64,000 nt of DNA from Niallia endozanthoxylica (GCF_008710145.1 NZ_VYKL01000007.1:1-64000); one strand, 5' to 3'; positions 25,170 through 34,140 are shown, counted from the stretch's first letter. Notes: generated by a model from the sequence alone, not told the origin. Numbers and translations: made by a program.

Positions 25170-26417
25170 ATGACTGTAAAACAGTTAATAAGGCAGCCTG
25201 TAGAGCAGCCTATAAAAACTATTGTAAAAAAATATAATGGTTATCAATCATTTCAATATCTAACACCAGGCAAGCACTACAAGCGTTATCAGCTCCCAGA
25301 AACCGAAAGATACCAGAATACTTATGACCTGAAGCTGTCTGAATCGGAGGAACGTATTTTTGACACATTGCAGAAATATTATCCGATTGTGTCGCTAAGG
25401 GATCACGGATTTATCGTTCCGAAAAATCCGGAAGATATTATTCCTTATTGCCGTCAGCTTCATACCATGTTTGATTATGAGGGCTTAGCCCGTTCGGGTA
25501 TTGATGTGATATTCGAGAACTTTATGGATGGAATTTCTATCGTTACATCACAAAACGGTCTAAAGTGGAATGATGTAATCTTCACTTTAGGGATACGCTA
25601 CTGTGATATTGCTAAGCAGGATACCGTTTATATTGCAAATACCTATCAAGATTTATTGAAAGCGAAACAATCGAAACAAATTGCGATTTTACCATCATTA
25701 GAAGCAGCGAGTATTTTAGAAAATGAAGTCGATCGCGTGGATGTTCTCTATGGATTGGGCATTCGCTGTATGGGGATTACCTATAATGATGCGAATACGC
25801 TAGGCTCCGGTTTAACGGAACCGTACGACGGCGGATTAACGAAGTTTGGCAGAAAGGTAGTTGAGAGAATGAATCAGCTTGGAATGGTGATTGATATCTC
25901 TCATTGCGGTGACCGGACAAGCCTAGATGTGATTGAAGCAAGCGAAGCACCGGTTATGATTACACATGCCGGAGCAAGGCAGATTTGGGATTCGCCTCGA
26001 ATGAAACCGGATGAAGTACTGCTTGCATGTGCTGAAAAAGGCGGTGTCATTGGTGTGTGTGCTGCACCAAATACCACATTGTCTGCTAGAAATCCAAATG
26101 AACATACTCTTGAATCGGTTATGGAACATTTGGAGTATCTTATCGATTTAGTCGGAATAGACCATGTCGGATTAGGGCCTGATACGTTCTTTGGTGATCA
26201 TGTAGCCTTGCAGAATGCTTTTGACGATATGTTGTCACTTCATGACTCACATGGAAATCAGGAGTATGAATCCTTTCCTTTTGTAAAAGGGTTGGAAAAT
26301 CCAACAGAAGCCATGAGTAATATGATCAAGTGGCTGATTAAAAAGAATTATAAGGTTCAACAAATCGAGAAAATTATTGGCGGTAATGCTTTGCGGGTCC
26401 TAGAAAGCATCTTATAG
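25170..26417 (+). CDS. M19 (membrane dipeptidase)-family hydrolase
   Basis: 415 aa. Segments MVIDISHCGDRTSLDVIEAS, APVMITHAGARQIWDSPR and DHVGLGPDTFFGD match the central and C-terminal metal-binding parts of the M19 renal-dipeptidase family (COG2355). The N-terminal HxD metal motif of the family is not in its usual form; VSLRDHGFIVP stands in its place and about 60 extra residues precede it. ATG at 25170 is 6 nt after AGGTG; GTG at 25161 is less likely. It is the first gene of a run with the IacB-like protein and the TRAP transporter. Possible roles are hydrolysis of an aryl-acyl amino acid or a lactam/cyclic amide imported by the transporter (inference). Confidence 0.72.
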   Translation: MTVKQLIRQPVEQPIKTIVKKYNGYQSFQYLTPGKHYKRYQLPETERYQNTYDLKLSESEERIFDTLQKYYPIVSLRDHGFIVPKNPEDIIPYCRQLHTMFDYEGLARSGIDVIFENFMDGISIVTSQNGLKWNDVIFTLGIRYCDIAKQDTVYIANTYQDLLKAKQSKQIAILPSLEAASILENEVDRVDVLYGLGIRCMGITYNDANTLGSGLTEPYDGGLTKFGRKVVERMNQLGMVIDISHCGDRTSLDVIEASEAPVMITHAGARQIWDSPRMKPDEVLLACAEKGGVIGVCAAPNTTLSARNPNEHTLESVMEHLEYLIDLVGIDHVGLGPDTFFGDHVALQNAFDDMLSLHDSHGNQEYESFPFVKGLENPTEAMSNMIKWLIKKNYKVQQIEKIIGGNALRVLESIL

Positions 26418-26556
26418 GATTATCTGGCAGGGGAGGAGTAATCGTTAGAAAATCTTGTTTTCTATTGTTCCTCTAAAGACAGATGGTTAGATGACAGGAC
26501 CAACAATTAATAGGAATAAAAGATTATTTAAGGTGATAAAGGGAGGAAATTTTATT

Positions 26557-26922
26557 ATGGCTGGAATTAAACACGGAGCACCACAAGTACCAACACCACT
26601 ACGAGTAATGATTTATTTTGAATCTACAAGCGGTTGGTTCAACACAACTGGTGATGAAAAAACAAATGAAGTATTACCTGCATTAAATGAGGTCATCGCA
26701 ACATGGAAAGAAAATGGTTCAGAATTACTAGGGACATTTGATAGAGATATTTTAACCGCAGGTGCAGCTGGAAGTGCGGGCTATCATGCTTGTTTACTTT
26801 ATAATATCCCTGATTTACAAACAGTTGCTGATATGACTCATTCATTCCGTGCAACAGGCTTGGACAAGTATTTCCGTTTAGAAGCTGTTATTGGAAGACC
26901 GTTTTTCCTACTTGAAAACTAA
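26557..26922 (+). CDS. IacB-like small protein
   Basis: 121 aa. The layout - an N-terminal RVMIYFEST strand, ELLGTFDRDI, YNIPDLQTVADMTHSFRATG and a C-terminal FRLEAVIGRPFF - resembles the small proteins found in indole-3-acetate catabolic (iac) clusters and related ferredoxin-like-fold families ending in EARxGR. The match is from memory of family pattern, not a search. ATG at 26557 has AAAGGGAGGAAA upstream; the longer frame from 26491 is without support. It sits between the M19-type hydrolase and the TRAP binding protein with a 13-bp gap to the latter, so it is clearly part of the operon. Confidence 0.55.
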   Translation: MAGIKHGAPQVPTPLRVMIYFESTSGWFNTTGDEKTNEVLPALNEVIATWKENGSELLGTFDRDILTAGAAGSAGYHACLLYNIPDLQTVADMTHSFRATGLDKYFRLEAVIGRPFFLLEN

Positions 26923-26935
26923 AGGAGAATAGACT

Positions 26936-27976
26936 ATGAGAAAAAGAATATTATTCAGCTTAGTAGCTTTAATGATGCTAGTTATGACAGCCTGTAGCAG
27001 CGCTTCATCCGGAAACAAAGAAAGTGGCGGAAAATCAGGAGATGTAATCGAGTTGAATTATGCCTTCTTTGCTCCTGCAGGTACATTCCCTGCTGTTCAA
27101 ATGGAAAAGTGGGCTGAAGAATTAGAAAAACGTACAGATGGAAAAGTTAAAGTGAACACATTCCCAGGTGGGTCCCTTTTAACAGCTGAAAATATGTATG
27201 ACGGTGTAGCTAATGGACTTGCTGATATCGGATTATCATCAACAACATATGAGCCTGGAAGATTTCCATTATTAGCAATTTCTGATATGCCGTCAGGCTA
27301 TCCAAATGCAACGGTAGCTAGTAAAGTAATCGCTGATCTAATCAATGAATATCCACAAGATGCCTTTAAAGATTTCAAAATTATCACGACATTCGCGTCA
27401 GAGCCAGCTTATATTCAATCACAACAACCAATTGAAAGCTTAGCAGATTTAAAAGGAAAGCAATTACGTATCTCAGGTGCGACAACGGATTTATTTAAAG
27501 AACTAGGAGCAGCGCCAGTAGGAATGTCTCAAGGTGAAGTGGCTGAAGCCCTTCAGACAGGTATTGTAAATGGTTATGTTTCTTCTCGTGAAGTACTAAA
27601 AGATATGAAATATGCTGAAATGGTGAAATCTATCACAGATTATCCTTTAACAGTTAATACTTTCGTAGCGGTCATGAATAAAAGTAAATATGATTCACTT
27701 CCAGATGATGTGAAGAAGGTCATTGATGAGTTAAATACAGAAATGACAGAGTTTACTGGTGACTATTTAGATAACTATGTAGGCGAAGTATTAAAATGGA
27801 GTGAAGACGAGCATGGCATCAAACACGTTTCACTAAAAGATGAAGCGAAGTGGGATGAAATCAGCAAAAAGTTACAATCAGATGCAGTTAAAAAAGCTGA
27901 AGAAGCAGGTTTACCTGGACAAGAGTACCATGAACGCTTAAATGAACTAATTGAAAAATACAGTCAAGAACAATAA
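26936..27976 (+). CDS. dctP: TRAP transporter substrate-binding lipoprotein
   Basis: 346 aa. Lipoprotein signal with lipobox LVMTAC (Cys20) followed by a Ser/Gly linker. The DctP fold is shown by WAEELEKRTDGKVKV, the LKGKQLRISG segment with the carboxylate-binding Arg, and FVAVMNKSKYDSLPDDVKK. It captures organic acids outside the membrane for the DctQM proteins encoded next. With mono-oxygenases and a Rieske system nearby, an aryl or aliphatic carboxylate is expected, but the ligand is not defined. A 12-bp stem-loop follows and probably raises binding-protein stoichiometry. Confidence 0.9.
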   Translation: MRKRILFSLVALMMLVMTACSSASSGNKESGGKSGDVIELNYAFFAPAGTFPAVQMEKWAEELEKRTDGKVKVNTFPGGSLLTAENMYDGVANGLADIGLSSTTYEPGRFPLLAISDMPSGYPNATVASKVIADLINEYPQDAFKDFKIITTFASEPAYIQSQQPIESLADLKGKQLRISGATTDLFKELGAAPVGMSQGEVAEALQTGIVNGYVSSREVLKDMKYAEMVKSITDYPLTVNTFVAVMNKSKYDSLPDDVKKVIDELNTEMTEFTGDYLDNYVGEVLKWSEDEHGIKHVSLKDEAKWDEISKKLQSDAVKKAEEAGLPGQEYHERLNELIEKYSQEQ

Positions 27977-27988
27977 ATAGAAACTTAA

Positions 27989-28036
27989 TAAAATGATTAC
28001 TCTCTATTATGCATTCCTAAGGGGGTAATCATTTTA
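27989..28036 (+). terminator. Intercistronic stem-loop (attenuating or stabilising)
   Basis: TAAAATGATTAC / GTAATCATTTTA, perfect 12-bp stem with a 24-nt loop between dctP and dctQ. It has no real T tract, so partial termination or 3' end protection is more likely than full stop. Confidence 0.6.
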
Positions 28037-28081
28037 TACGCTAGAAGCAGCATTTGAAATGGGTCTTTCGAGGAGGGATAT

Positions 28082-28651
28082 ATGATGAGTGAAGTGACAG
28101 AGATTACATCAAGTAAAGAGTCAATGGGCTTGAATGTAGAAAATAATGCAGTAAAGATGGGGATGTTTGAAAAGATTACCCTTAAGATTAGTCAGTTATT
28201 CGCTTGGATTTCTGGAAGCGCTGTTATTGTGATGATGCTGCTTATCGTAGCTAATGGGATTAAACGGGTCTTCTCCACTCCAATATTAGGTACAACAGAA
28301 ATTGTCGGTTGGCTGGCAGCCATTTCAGTATCGTTTGGACTTGGTTATACGCAAATCCATCGCGGACATGTGGATATTGATTTATTAGTCGTAAAGTTCC
28401 CTAAGGTAGTACAAAAGGTGTTAAGAATACTTGTTGCATTTCTTTCACTTGCTTTCTTTAGTATCGTTGGCTGGCAGCTATTTCAATATGCCATTTCACT
28501 ATCTGCCAATAATAACGTTTCACAAACCCTAGGCATTATCTATTACCCATTCGTTTTTCTTTCTTCGCTTGGATTTCTCGTATTCGTGTTAGTACTTCTT
28601 AAAGACCTTATTTTTGAATTCAAAGGAGGGGAAACTAATGGATCCAACTAG
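28082..28651 (+). CDS. dctQ: TRAP transporter small permease subunit
   Basis: 189 aa with four hydrophobic segments (about 40-60, 75-95, 115-135, 155-175) and the DctQ-type TTEIVGWLAAISVSFGLGYT and HRGHVDIDLL stretches. RBS GAGGAGGG. It overlaps dctM by 14 bp. Together with DctP and DctM it forms the sodium-dependent TRAP uptake system. Confidence 0.88.
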   Translation: MMSEVTEITSSKESMGLNVENNAVKMGMFEKITLKISQLFAWISGSAVIVMMLLIVANGIKRVFSTPILGTTEIVGWLAAISVSFGLGYTQIHRGHVDIDLLVVKFPKVVQKVLRILVAFLSLAFFSIVGWQLFQYAISLSANNNVSQTLGIIYYPFVFLSSLGFLVFVLVLLKDLIFEFKGGETNGSN

Positions 28652-29927
28652 TATCGGATTAATCGGTATCATCGCTTTATTAGTTGCCATTTTCCTGCGT
28701 ATGCCTGTCAGCTTCACGATGTTTATTGTCGGGTTTGTCGGACTATTTCTATTTATGGGTAAGGAAGCGGCTTTTAATATTCTTAGCGCTGACATTTGGG
28801 GCCAATTTTCCAGTTATACATTAGCCATTATTCCTTTGTATGTATTTATGGGAGAAATTATTTTCCGCTCTGGAATTACGCAAAATTTATTTGATGCGGC
28901 TTATAAATGGCTTGGACAGTATAAAGGCGGCATGGCAAGCACGACTATTCTAGCTAGTGCCGGTTTCTCTTCTATCTGTGGTTCTAACACGGCCACTGCA
29001 GCAACGATGGGAACCATCGCTCTGCCAGAATTAAAGAAATATAAATACGATCAGGCAATTAGTGCCGGCAGTGTTGCCACAGGCGGTACACTAGGAATCT
29101 TAATCCCTCCAAGTACTGTATTAATTGTTATTGCCATTCAAACACAGCAATCGGTTCAAGATTTGTTTGCTGCCGTTCTTCTTCCGGGAATCTTGCTTAC
29201 AACATTAATGATCTTAACCGTCATTTTCCTTTGTCAAAGAAACCCAGAATTAGGACCAGCGGGACCGAAATTCCCAATGAGTGAAAAGTTAAAATCCTTA
29301 AAAGGCGTTATTCCTGTTTTTGTGTTATTTGCCTTTGTTATCGGCGGTTTATTCTATGGCTTATTTACACCAACTGAATCAGGAGCATTTGGCGCGTTTG
29401 GTGCACTTTTAATCACTATTGCTATGAAAAAGTTCACATGGAAGCGATTAGTGGAAGCGTTAGATAGTACGATTCGCTCTACGGCAATGGTGTTATTCTT
29501 AGTAGTAGGTGCCGTTGTGTTTGGCCGTTTCATCACTGCAACAAGACTTCCGTTTGCTGTTGCAGAGTTTGTCAGCAATTTAGCTGTACCATCCGTCATT
29601 ATTCTTATTGCCATCTTACTTATTTATGTTATTGGCGGTGCGATTATGGATGCATTAGGATTCTTAATCCTATCCATTCCAATCTTCTTCCCTGCCATTA
29701 TTATGCTTGGCTATGATCCAGTTTGGTTTTCAATTCTTCTATGTATCGTGACAAGCCTAGGCGGTATTACACCACCGGTTGGAGTAAATGCCTTTATTGT
29801 CCAAGGAATATCAAAAGAAATCCCTATTACAACGGTGTTTAAAGGGACTGGGTATTTTATTGTTACGTATACAATTCTTGTTGCTATTCTTATTCTTTTC
29901 CCGCAGCTTGTTACATTTGCTGTATAA
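28638..29927 (+). CDS. dctM: TRAP transporter large permease subunit
   Basis: 429 aa, about 12 spans. GGTLGILIPPSTVLIVIAI and SLGGITPPVGVNAFIVQGIS are the paired DctM signature loops. ATG at 28638 is chosen because AAAGGAGGGG lies 6 nt upstream, inside the end of dctQ; the longer frame has no ribosome binding site. Last gene of the 25.2-29.9 kb operon, followed by a REP-like hairpin. Confidence 0.9.
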   Translation: MDPTSIGLIGIIALLVAIFLRMPVSFTMFIVGFVGLFLFMGKEAAFNILSADIWGQFSSYTLAIIPLYVFMGEIIFRSGITQNLFDAAYKWLGQYKGGMASTTILASAGFSSICGSNTATAATMGTIALPELKKYKYDQAISAGSVATGGTLGILIPPSTVLIVIAIQTQQSVQDLFAAVLLPGILLTTLMILTVIFLCQRNPELGPAGPKFPMSEKLKSLKGVIPVFVLFAFVIGGLFYGLFTPTESGAFGAFGALLITIAMKKFTWKRLVEALDSTIRSTAMVLFLVVGAVVFGRFITATRLPFAVAEFVSNLAVPSVIILIAILLIYVIGGAIMDALGFLILSIPIFFPAIIMLGYDPVWFSILLCIVTSLGGITPPVGVNAFIVQGISKEIPITTVFKGTGYFIVTYTILVAILILFPQLVTFAV

Positions 29928-29957
29928 GTCCATACTCGAATAGGGGGTCATTCTATA

Positions 29958-30012
29958 AAGTGTCTGGAACCCGCCAAAAAACTAGAGGTTTTTGGCGGAG
30001 CCAGGCACTTTT
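29958..30012 (+). repeat. REP-like palindrome, possible terminator
   Basis: AAAGTGTCTGG ... CCAGGCACTTT outer arms with an inner CCGCCAAAAA / TTTTTGGCGG stem. Variant of the GGTGTCAGG family, placed right after the TRAP operon where it could end transcription. Confidence 0.65.
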
Positions 30013-30177
30013 GTGTTTGACTGTTTTTTAAAAGGTTTTGTTAGTGATACATCTTGAAAATGGCCTATACGGCATGCGGTCAAGCCTTTATTCAGTATGA
30101 ATAACTTGCGAATAATATACCTCATAGGCATTCGAAGCATCAATATTCGTGTTTAATAGAGCTTAAAACAGTATCGT

Positions 30178-30251
30178 ATGAACCATGCTGAATTTTCTAA
30201 CATATTCAGACCTAATGTGTTGTAGTTGGAATTTTCTAAATATTTTACTAT
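30178..30251 (+). promoter_or_regulatory. Bipartite promoter element B
   Basis: 46-bp box at 30206-30251 starting TCAGACCTAATGTGTTGTAG and containing TTGGAA, a 17-nt spacer and TATGAA. The 15-bp upstream box (30178-30192) matches less well (9 of 15). A GGAGGCG motif follows as in elements C and D, but here the ATG after it is lost. The true SDR start lies about 240 bp downstream. The 29928-30491 gap otherwise holds only a 16-codon reading frame at 30321-30371 that I do not consider a gene. Confidence 0.65.
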
Positions 30252-30491
30252 GAATATAGAAAAAATAATTTGGAGGCGATTCAAAATCGCATTGTAAGTC
30301 ATTCTCCTATCATAAATAAAATGACTTATGAAACCGTTTTAGCAGCCATGTTGAAATCGGGTTTAAATTAACATTCTGACACATGAAGGGATTGCAACAT
30401 TAGACATTACCCAATCGTGTTTATGATTACTATGAACAATAGGATTATTACAAACTATAAAATTTTCAATTTTCCGAAAGAGGGGATTTTC

Positions 30492-31247
30492 GTGCAAATG
30501 AATGAACAAAGAGTTGCCATCGTAACTGGAGCAAATAAAGGTCTAGGGTTAGCTGTCGCTGAAAATTTTGTGAATGAAGGAAAAAAAGTTGTTTTCGTAA
30601 TTAGAAACAAGGCGAACCTTGAAGAAACAAAGCAAAGGTTCCAGAAGGAAGTAAATGAGAACAGAGTCATGTTCATCCAATTGGATGTGTCTGATACAAA
30701 AGGGATTAAACATGCGGTCGACCAAGTGTTAACCGAGTGGGGCAGAATCGATATTCTAGTAAATAATGCAGGAATTCGTTATGAAACTCCAATAGAAGAA
30801 ATTAATGAGGAAGAATGGGATCAAGTGATTGATGTGAATTTAAAAAGCACCTTCTTCTTTTCACAGGCAGTCGTTCCTGCAATGAAAGAGAGAGGCTGGG
30901 GACGAATCATCAATATGTCCTCATTTGGAGGGCAGGCAGGTCCATTAACGTCAGGTGCGCATTATTCTGCTTCAAAGGCAGGACAAATTGCGTTAAGTAA
31001 AACCTTTGCCAGATCGTTGGCGCAGTATGGAATAACAGTTAACGCTGTCACTCCAGCTTCTGTTCGTACACCAGAGATGGATAAAATGGATCCGGCTAAA
31101 ATAGCTCAAATGGTAGAGAGTATTCCACTTAAACGTGTGGGAGAACCGAAAGAGGTTGCAGACTTAGTTTCCTATTTAGCGTCTGATTCTGGCGGGTTCA
31201 CGACTGGAGCAACATTCGATATTAACGGCGGAAGGCTTATGAGATAA
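30492..31247 (+). CDS. SDR oxidoreductase, IacE/FabG-like
   Basis: 251 aa classical SDR. TGANKGLGLAVAENF binds the cofactor, NNAGIRYETPIEEI follows, and the catalytic Ser-Tyr-Lys lies in MSSFGGQAGPLTSGAHYSAS with the Lys right after. The C-terminal TTGATFDINGG is standard. The start is GTG 30492 (or ATG 30498) after AAAGAGGGG; the upstream ATG in frame at 30417 has no ribosome binding site. It lies 44 bp before the flavin monooxygenase gene. In iac clusters an SDR (IacE) works with such a monooxygenase, so a hydroxy-intermediate oxidation is proposed. Confidence 0.85.
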   Translation: MQMNEQRVAIVTGANKGLGLAVAENFVNEGKKVVFVIRNKANLEETKQRFQKEVNENRVMFIQLDVSDTKGIKHAVDQVLTEWGRIDILVNNAGIRYETPIEEINEEEWDQVIDVNLKSTFFFSQAVVPAMKERGWGRIINMSSFGGQAGPLTSGAHYSASKAGQIALSKTFARSLAQYGITVNAVTPASVRTPEMDKMDPAKIAQMVESIPLKRVGEPKEVADLVSYLASDSGGFTTGATFDINGGRLMR

Positions 31248-31291
31248 AGGACGAATACGTTTAACTTAAAAACACTAAGGGGGAAAGAATA

Positions 31292-32428
31292 ATGACTGTT
31301 GAAATGAAAAATCAGAATCTAAATAAGACCTTGCTAAATCGTGTGCTGGATGAAGTCCGAGCTCGACGGGACGAATTTGAAACGAAGAGACATGTGCCAA
31401 AGGACATGATAGCGCAATTAAAAGAATTGGGCATCTATCGTGCTCATGTGCCGAAATGCTTTGGCGGTGATGGTCTTTCGCCTTCAGAATTTCTTAAGAT
31501 GATTGAGGCCATTTCTGAGGCTGACGGTTCTGCTGGATGGGTAGCAAGCTTCGGCTCTGCGCAAGTCTACTTAGCAGCCCTGCCTAAGGAAACGCTCGCA
31601 CAAGTGTATGCAAATGGACCGGACGTCGCCTTTGCTGGCGGATTGTTTCCAGTTCAGCCTGCTAAGAAGGTTGAGGGAGGCTATATTGTTAACGGTGTTT
31701 GGAAGTTTGCGAGCGGCTGTAAGGGCGCTGACCTTCTTGGTGTCGGTATTGGTACAGGGCAAGGCGGCAAGCCGCTTACTGCAGTATTGAAGCCTGAGGA
31801 TGTGGAAATTGTTGAGAACTGGGAAGTGCTTGGAATGCGTGGAACAGGCAGCCATGATTTGAAGGTAAAAGATGTATTTGTTCCTGATGATTGGACCTTT
31901 GTCCGCGGCGGAGCGCCTTCCATCGAAGAACCAATCTGTCAATATCCATCCATCGCTTATGCCGCGCAAGTACTTGCGGTAGTTAATCTTGGTGTAGCCC
32001 GCGCGGCTCTTAATGAAGTTTCTCAGACGGCAGGCCGTGCCAGCATCACTGGTGCACCGAAGATGGCTGATCGCGCTTATGTAAGAATCTCCATAGCAAA
32101 GGCAGAAGCTACGCTAAGATCGGCGCGTGCCTTCTTCTACGAAGCGACAGATGCCGCTTGGGAATCAATTATGAAGGGTGACGGTGTTTCTGCTGATCAA
32201 ACAAGCATGCTTCGTTTGGCAGCTGTGCAGGCTACACGCGCAGGTGCGGAAGCGGTTCAGGCGGCTTACATGCTTGCTGGAACTTCGGCGATATATGATG
32301 GACACCCGCTTCAGCGTCATTTGCGCGATGCGATGGTTGTGACTCAGCACGCGTTCCTTAACGAAAGCATGTACGACGGTGCAGGTTCAGTTATGCTGGG
32401 TGTACCGCCAATGCCGGGCTTCATTTAA
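31292..32428 (+). CDS. Acyl-CoA-dehydrogenase-type flavin monooxygenase (IacA/HsaA-like)
   Basis: 378 aa group D flavoprotein monooxygenase. The fold is shown by HVPKDMIAQLKELGIYRAHV, the GGDGLSPSEF segment, ADGSAGWVASFG, NGVWKFASGCKGAD and LGMRGTGSHDLKVKDVFVP. These belong to the branch that includes indole-3-acetate monooxygenase IacA, HsaA and DszC, not true acyl-CoA dehydrogenases. They need reduced flavin from a separate reductase, and none is next to it. The C-terminal LQRHLRDAMVVTQHAF helix is typical. Codons look richer in G/C than neighbours (many GCG, GGC, CGC), a possible sign of separate origin. RBS AAGGGGGAAAG; a terminator follows. Confidence 0.82.
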   Translation: MTVEMKNQNLNKTLLNRVLDEVRARRDEFETKRHVPKDMIAQLKELGIYRAHVPKCFGGDGLSPSEFLKMIEAISEADGSAGWVASFGSAQVYLAALPKETLAQVYANGPDVAFAGGLFPVQPAKKVEGGYIVNGVWKFASGCKGADLLGVGIGTGQGGKPLTAVLKPEDVEIVENWEVLGMRGTGSHDLKVKDVFVPDDWTFVRGGAPSIEEPICQYPSIAYAAQVLAVVNLGVARAALNEVSQTAGRASITGAPKMADRAYVRISIAKAEATLRSARAFFYEATDAAWESIMKGDGVSADQTSMLRLAAVQATRAGAEAVQAAYMLAGTSAIYDGHPLQRHLRDAMVVTQHAFLNESMYDGAGSVMLGVPPMPGFI

Positions 32429-32451
32429 TTCTGTTAGTCACTACGAATCTC

Positions 32452-32488
32452 AAAACCTGTAAACCTTATAAAGGCTTGCAGGTTTTTT
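32452..32488 (+). terminator. Terminator of the SDR-monooxygenase operon
   Basis: AAAACCTG ... CAGGTTTT with an inner CCTT/AAGG pair and a T run. Confidence 0.75.
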
Positions 32489-32604
32489 ACTTTGTCGTAA
32501 AGGACTTTTGATTATCTTGATTCTGATGCTAATAGAAAAAGGCCTGAATAAAGACAAATCTAAGCGATGGAATCGCATGAAACAATAGCATAGGTTAACA
32601 CTAC

Positions 32605-32678
32605 ACTAATAGTGCTAAACTTCTTGGAACAATTAGACCTAATATGGTATGGTTGTAATTTTCGGAATATTCTACAAT
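32605..32678 (+). promoter_or_regulatory. Bipartite promoter element C
   Basis: ACTAATAGTGCTAAA (32605-32619), 13-bp gap, then the 46-bp box 32633-32678 starting TTAGACCTAATATGG and including TTGTAA and GGAATATTC. ATTCGGAGGCG and the ATG of the luciferase-like gene follow about 20-35 bp later, so this copy is closest to its gene. Confidence 0.7.
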
Positions 32679-32711
32679 TGATTTAGAAGAAAGATTCGGA
32701 GGCGAACTTAA

Positions 32712-33806
32712 ATGAAATTTGGAATTTACGTTGAAATGCAAAATCCGAAGGTGAACCATAAACCACATGCACAGGTCTATAAAGAAGTATTAGAACAAAT
32801 CGAACATGCTGATAAAGTTGGGTTCTCAACATTTAATACATTAGAGCACCACTGGTTTGAAGAATTCTCTATCTCAACCAATCCAATGGCCCTCTATGCT
32901 GCTGCAGCTCAGAGAACAAAAGATATTCGTTTTAGAACATGTTCTCATATATTACCGCTTCATAACCCAATGGTATTTGCAGGGCAAGTGGCTGCAACGG
33001 ATATTTTAACAAATGGCCGGTTTGAATTAGCTGTAGGACGCGGACACGCATGGGTATTCCCGAAAGCATCCATTCCGCTTGAAGAATCCCGGGGCCGTTT
33101 TAAAGAAAGCCTGGAGATCCTTGAATTAGCCTTAACAGAGGATACATTCTCCTATCATGGAAAGTATTATGATGTGGACAATGTCAGCGTGGTTCCAAGA
33201 CCGATTCAAATGCCGCACCCTAAGATTTATACAGGCGGTGCTAGCAATTATAACTATGAAGTAGCAGGCAAGAAGGGCTATGGTGTATTAATTACTCCTA
33301 TGCTGCCTCTTGAAAAAGTGGTTCACCAATTAGAAGTATACAAAGAATCCTGTGTAAAGCATGGTCATAAGCCGGAAATTATCTTTGTTCAGGCTCTCTA
33401 TTTAGATGATGACGGCGATCGTGCGCGTGCTGAAGCAAAGGATTATATTTTACAATTCATGAAGGGAAATGTAGCTCCAACTGTTGGACTTCCTTCTAAA
33501 GAGGAAATGATTGCGAAAGACTATGGCTTCTACGCTGCTGGTACTCTTGAAGCTCTCGCGACGATTCCATATCAGCAATTACTTGATGAAGAATATGTTT
33601 GGGTTGGTTCACCTGAAGAAATTAGAGAAAAAATACAAAAAGTAGTGGATGCAGTTCCTGAACTGACTGAGATTTCCGTTATCTGTTCGTATGCAGGAAT
33701 GGAACATTGGAAAACCATCCGTACGCAGCAATTATTCAGTGAAAAAATTATGCCGTTTATTAAAAAAGGTGACCCGTTTCTGTTACGAAATAATAGAGTG
33801 GGTTAA
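32712..33806 (+). CDS. Luciferase-like (LLM-class) flavin monooxygenase
   Basis: 364 aa TIM-barrel FMN-dependent monooxygenase. LEHHWFEEFSISTNPM, the GRFELAVGRGHAWVF segment, SRGRFKESLEILELAL and VPRPIQMPHPKIYTGGAS are bacterial-luciferase-family motifs. It needs FMNH2 or F420-like reduced flavin from a separate reductase. It stands alone behind bipartite element C with RBS GGAGGCG; a small ORF follows. A second, decayed copy of the same promoter-gene-small ORF unit is present at 39.4-39.7 kb. Substrate unknown; Baeyer-Villiger or hydroxylation chemistry is typical. Confidence 0.85.
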   Translation: MKFGIYVEMQNPKVNHKPHAQVYKEVLEQIEHADKVGFSTFNTLEHHWFEEFSISTNPMALYAAAAQRTKDIRFRTCSHILPLHNPMVFAGQVAATDILTNGRFELAVGRGHAWVFPKASIPLEESRGRFKESLEILELALTEDTFSYHGKYYDVDNVSVVPRPIQMPHPKIYTGGASNYNYEVAGKKGYGVLITPMLPLEKVVHQLEVYKESCVKHGHKPEIIFVQALYLDDDGDRARAEAKDYILQFMKGNVAPTVGLPSKEEMIAKDYGFYAAGTLEALATIPYQQLLDEEYVWVGSPEEIREKIQKVVDAVPELTEISVICSYAGMEHWKTIRTQQLFSEKIMPFIKKGDPFLLRNNRVG

Positions 33807-33866
33807 ATGCTTAAAAGTATAAGGGGAGCAAGCTTGCTCTCCTTATCTAGAAAGGGAGGGATAGGG

Positions 33867-34049
33867 ATGACTATCATCATAGGATATATTGTTGTTTTAT
33901 GTATGGTGGCATTAGACTTTTATTATAATGTTTATGTTAATAAGGATAGGAAAACATATATCTATACTCCTTTTGACGCAGCATCAGGGCACTACGGCTT
34001 TTTTTACGAAGAACAACAAATACAAGAAAAACCAGTACAAAGGTGTTAG
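33867..34049 (+). CDS. 60-aa single-span membrane protein
   Basis: Starts MTIIIGYIVVLCMVALDFYY (one membrane helix) followed by a Lys/Tyr-rich and Gln-rich soluble tail. AAAGGGAGG precedes ATG 33867; the longer frame from 33807 lacks support. The C-terminus runs into a REP-like GGTGTTAGGCACC sequence, so the end of the protein may have been remodelled by that insertion. A frameshifted paralogue sits at 39595-39700, again after a luciferase-gene remnant, which shows that the two genes travel together. Confidence 0.55.
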   Translation: MTIIIGYIVVLCMVALDFYYNVYVNKDRKTYIYTPFDAASGHYGFFYEEQQIQEKPVQRC

Positions 34050-34065
34050 GCACCATAGCTATCAA

Positions 34066-34120
34066 GTTAACGGAGAAATGACCCATGGGATGTTTGCCCT
34101 TTAGTTATTTCTCCGTTAAC
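34066..34120. repeat. Perfect 14-bp inverted repeat after the small membrane gene
   Basis: GTTAACGGAGAAAT (34066-34079) and ATTTCTCCGTTAAC (34107-34120), 27-nt loop. It follows a GGTGTTAGGCACC half-REP (34042-34054). Confidence 0.7.
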
Positions 34121-34140
34121 CTCAAAGAAAATTGAAAAAA

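Noticed and set aside
30321-30371. 16-codon leader peptide before the SDR gene
   Set aside because: No ribosome binding site and no attenuator-like hairpins; more likely remnant sequence after element B.
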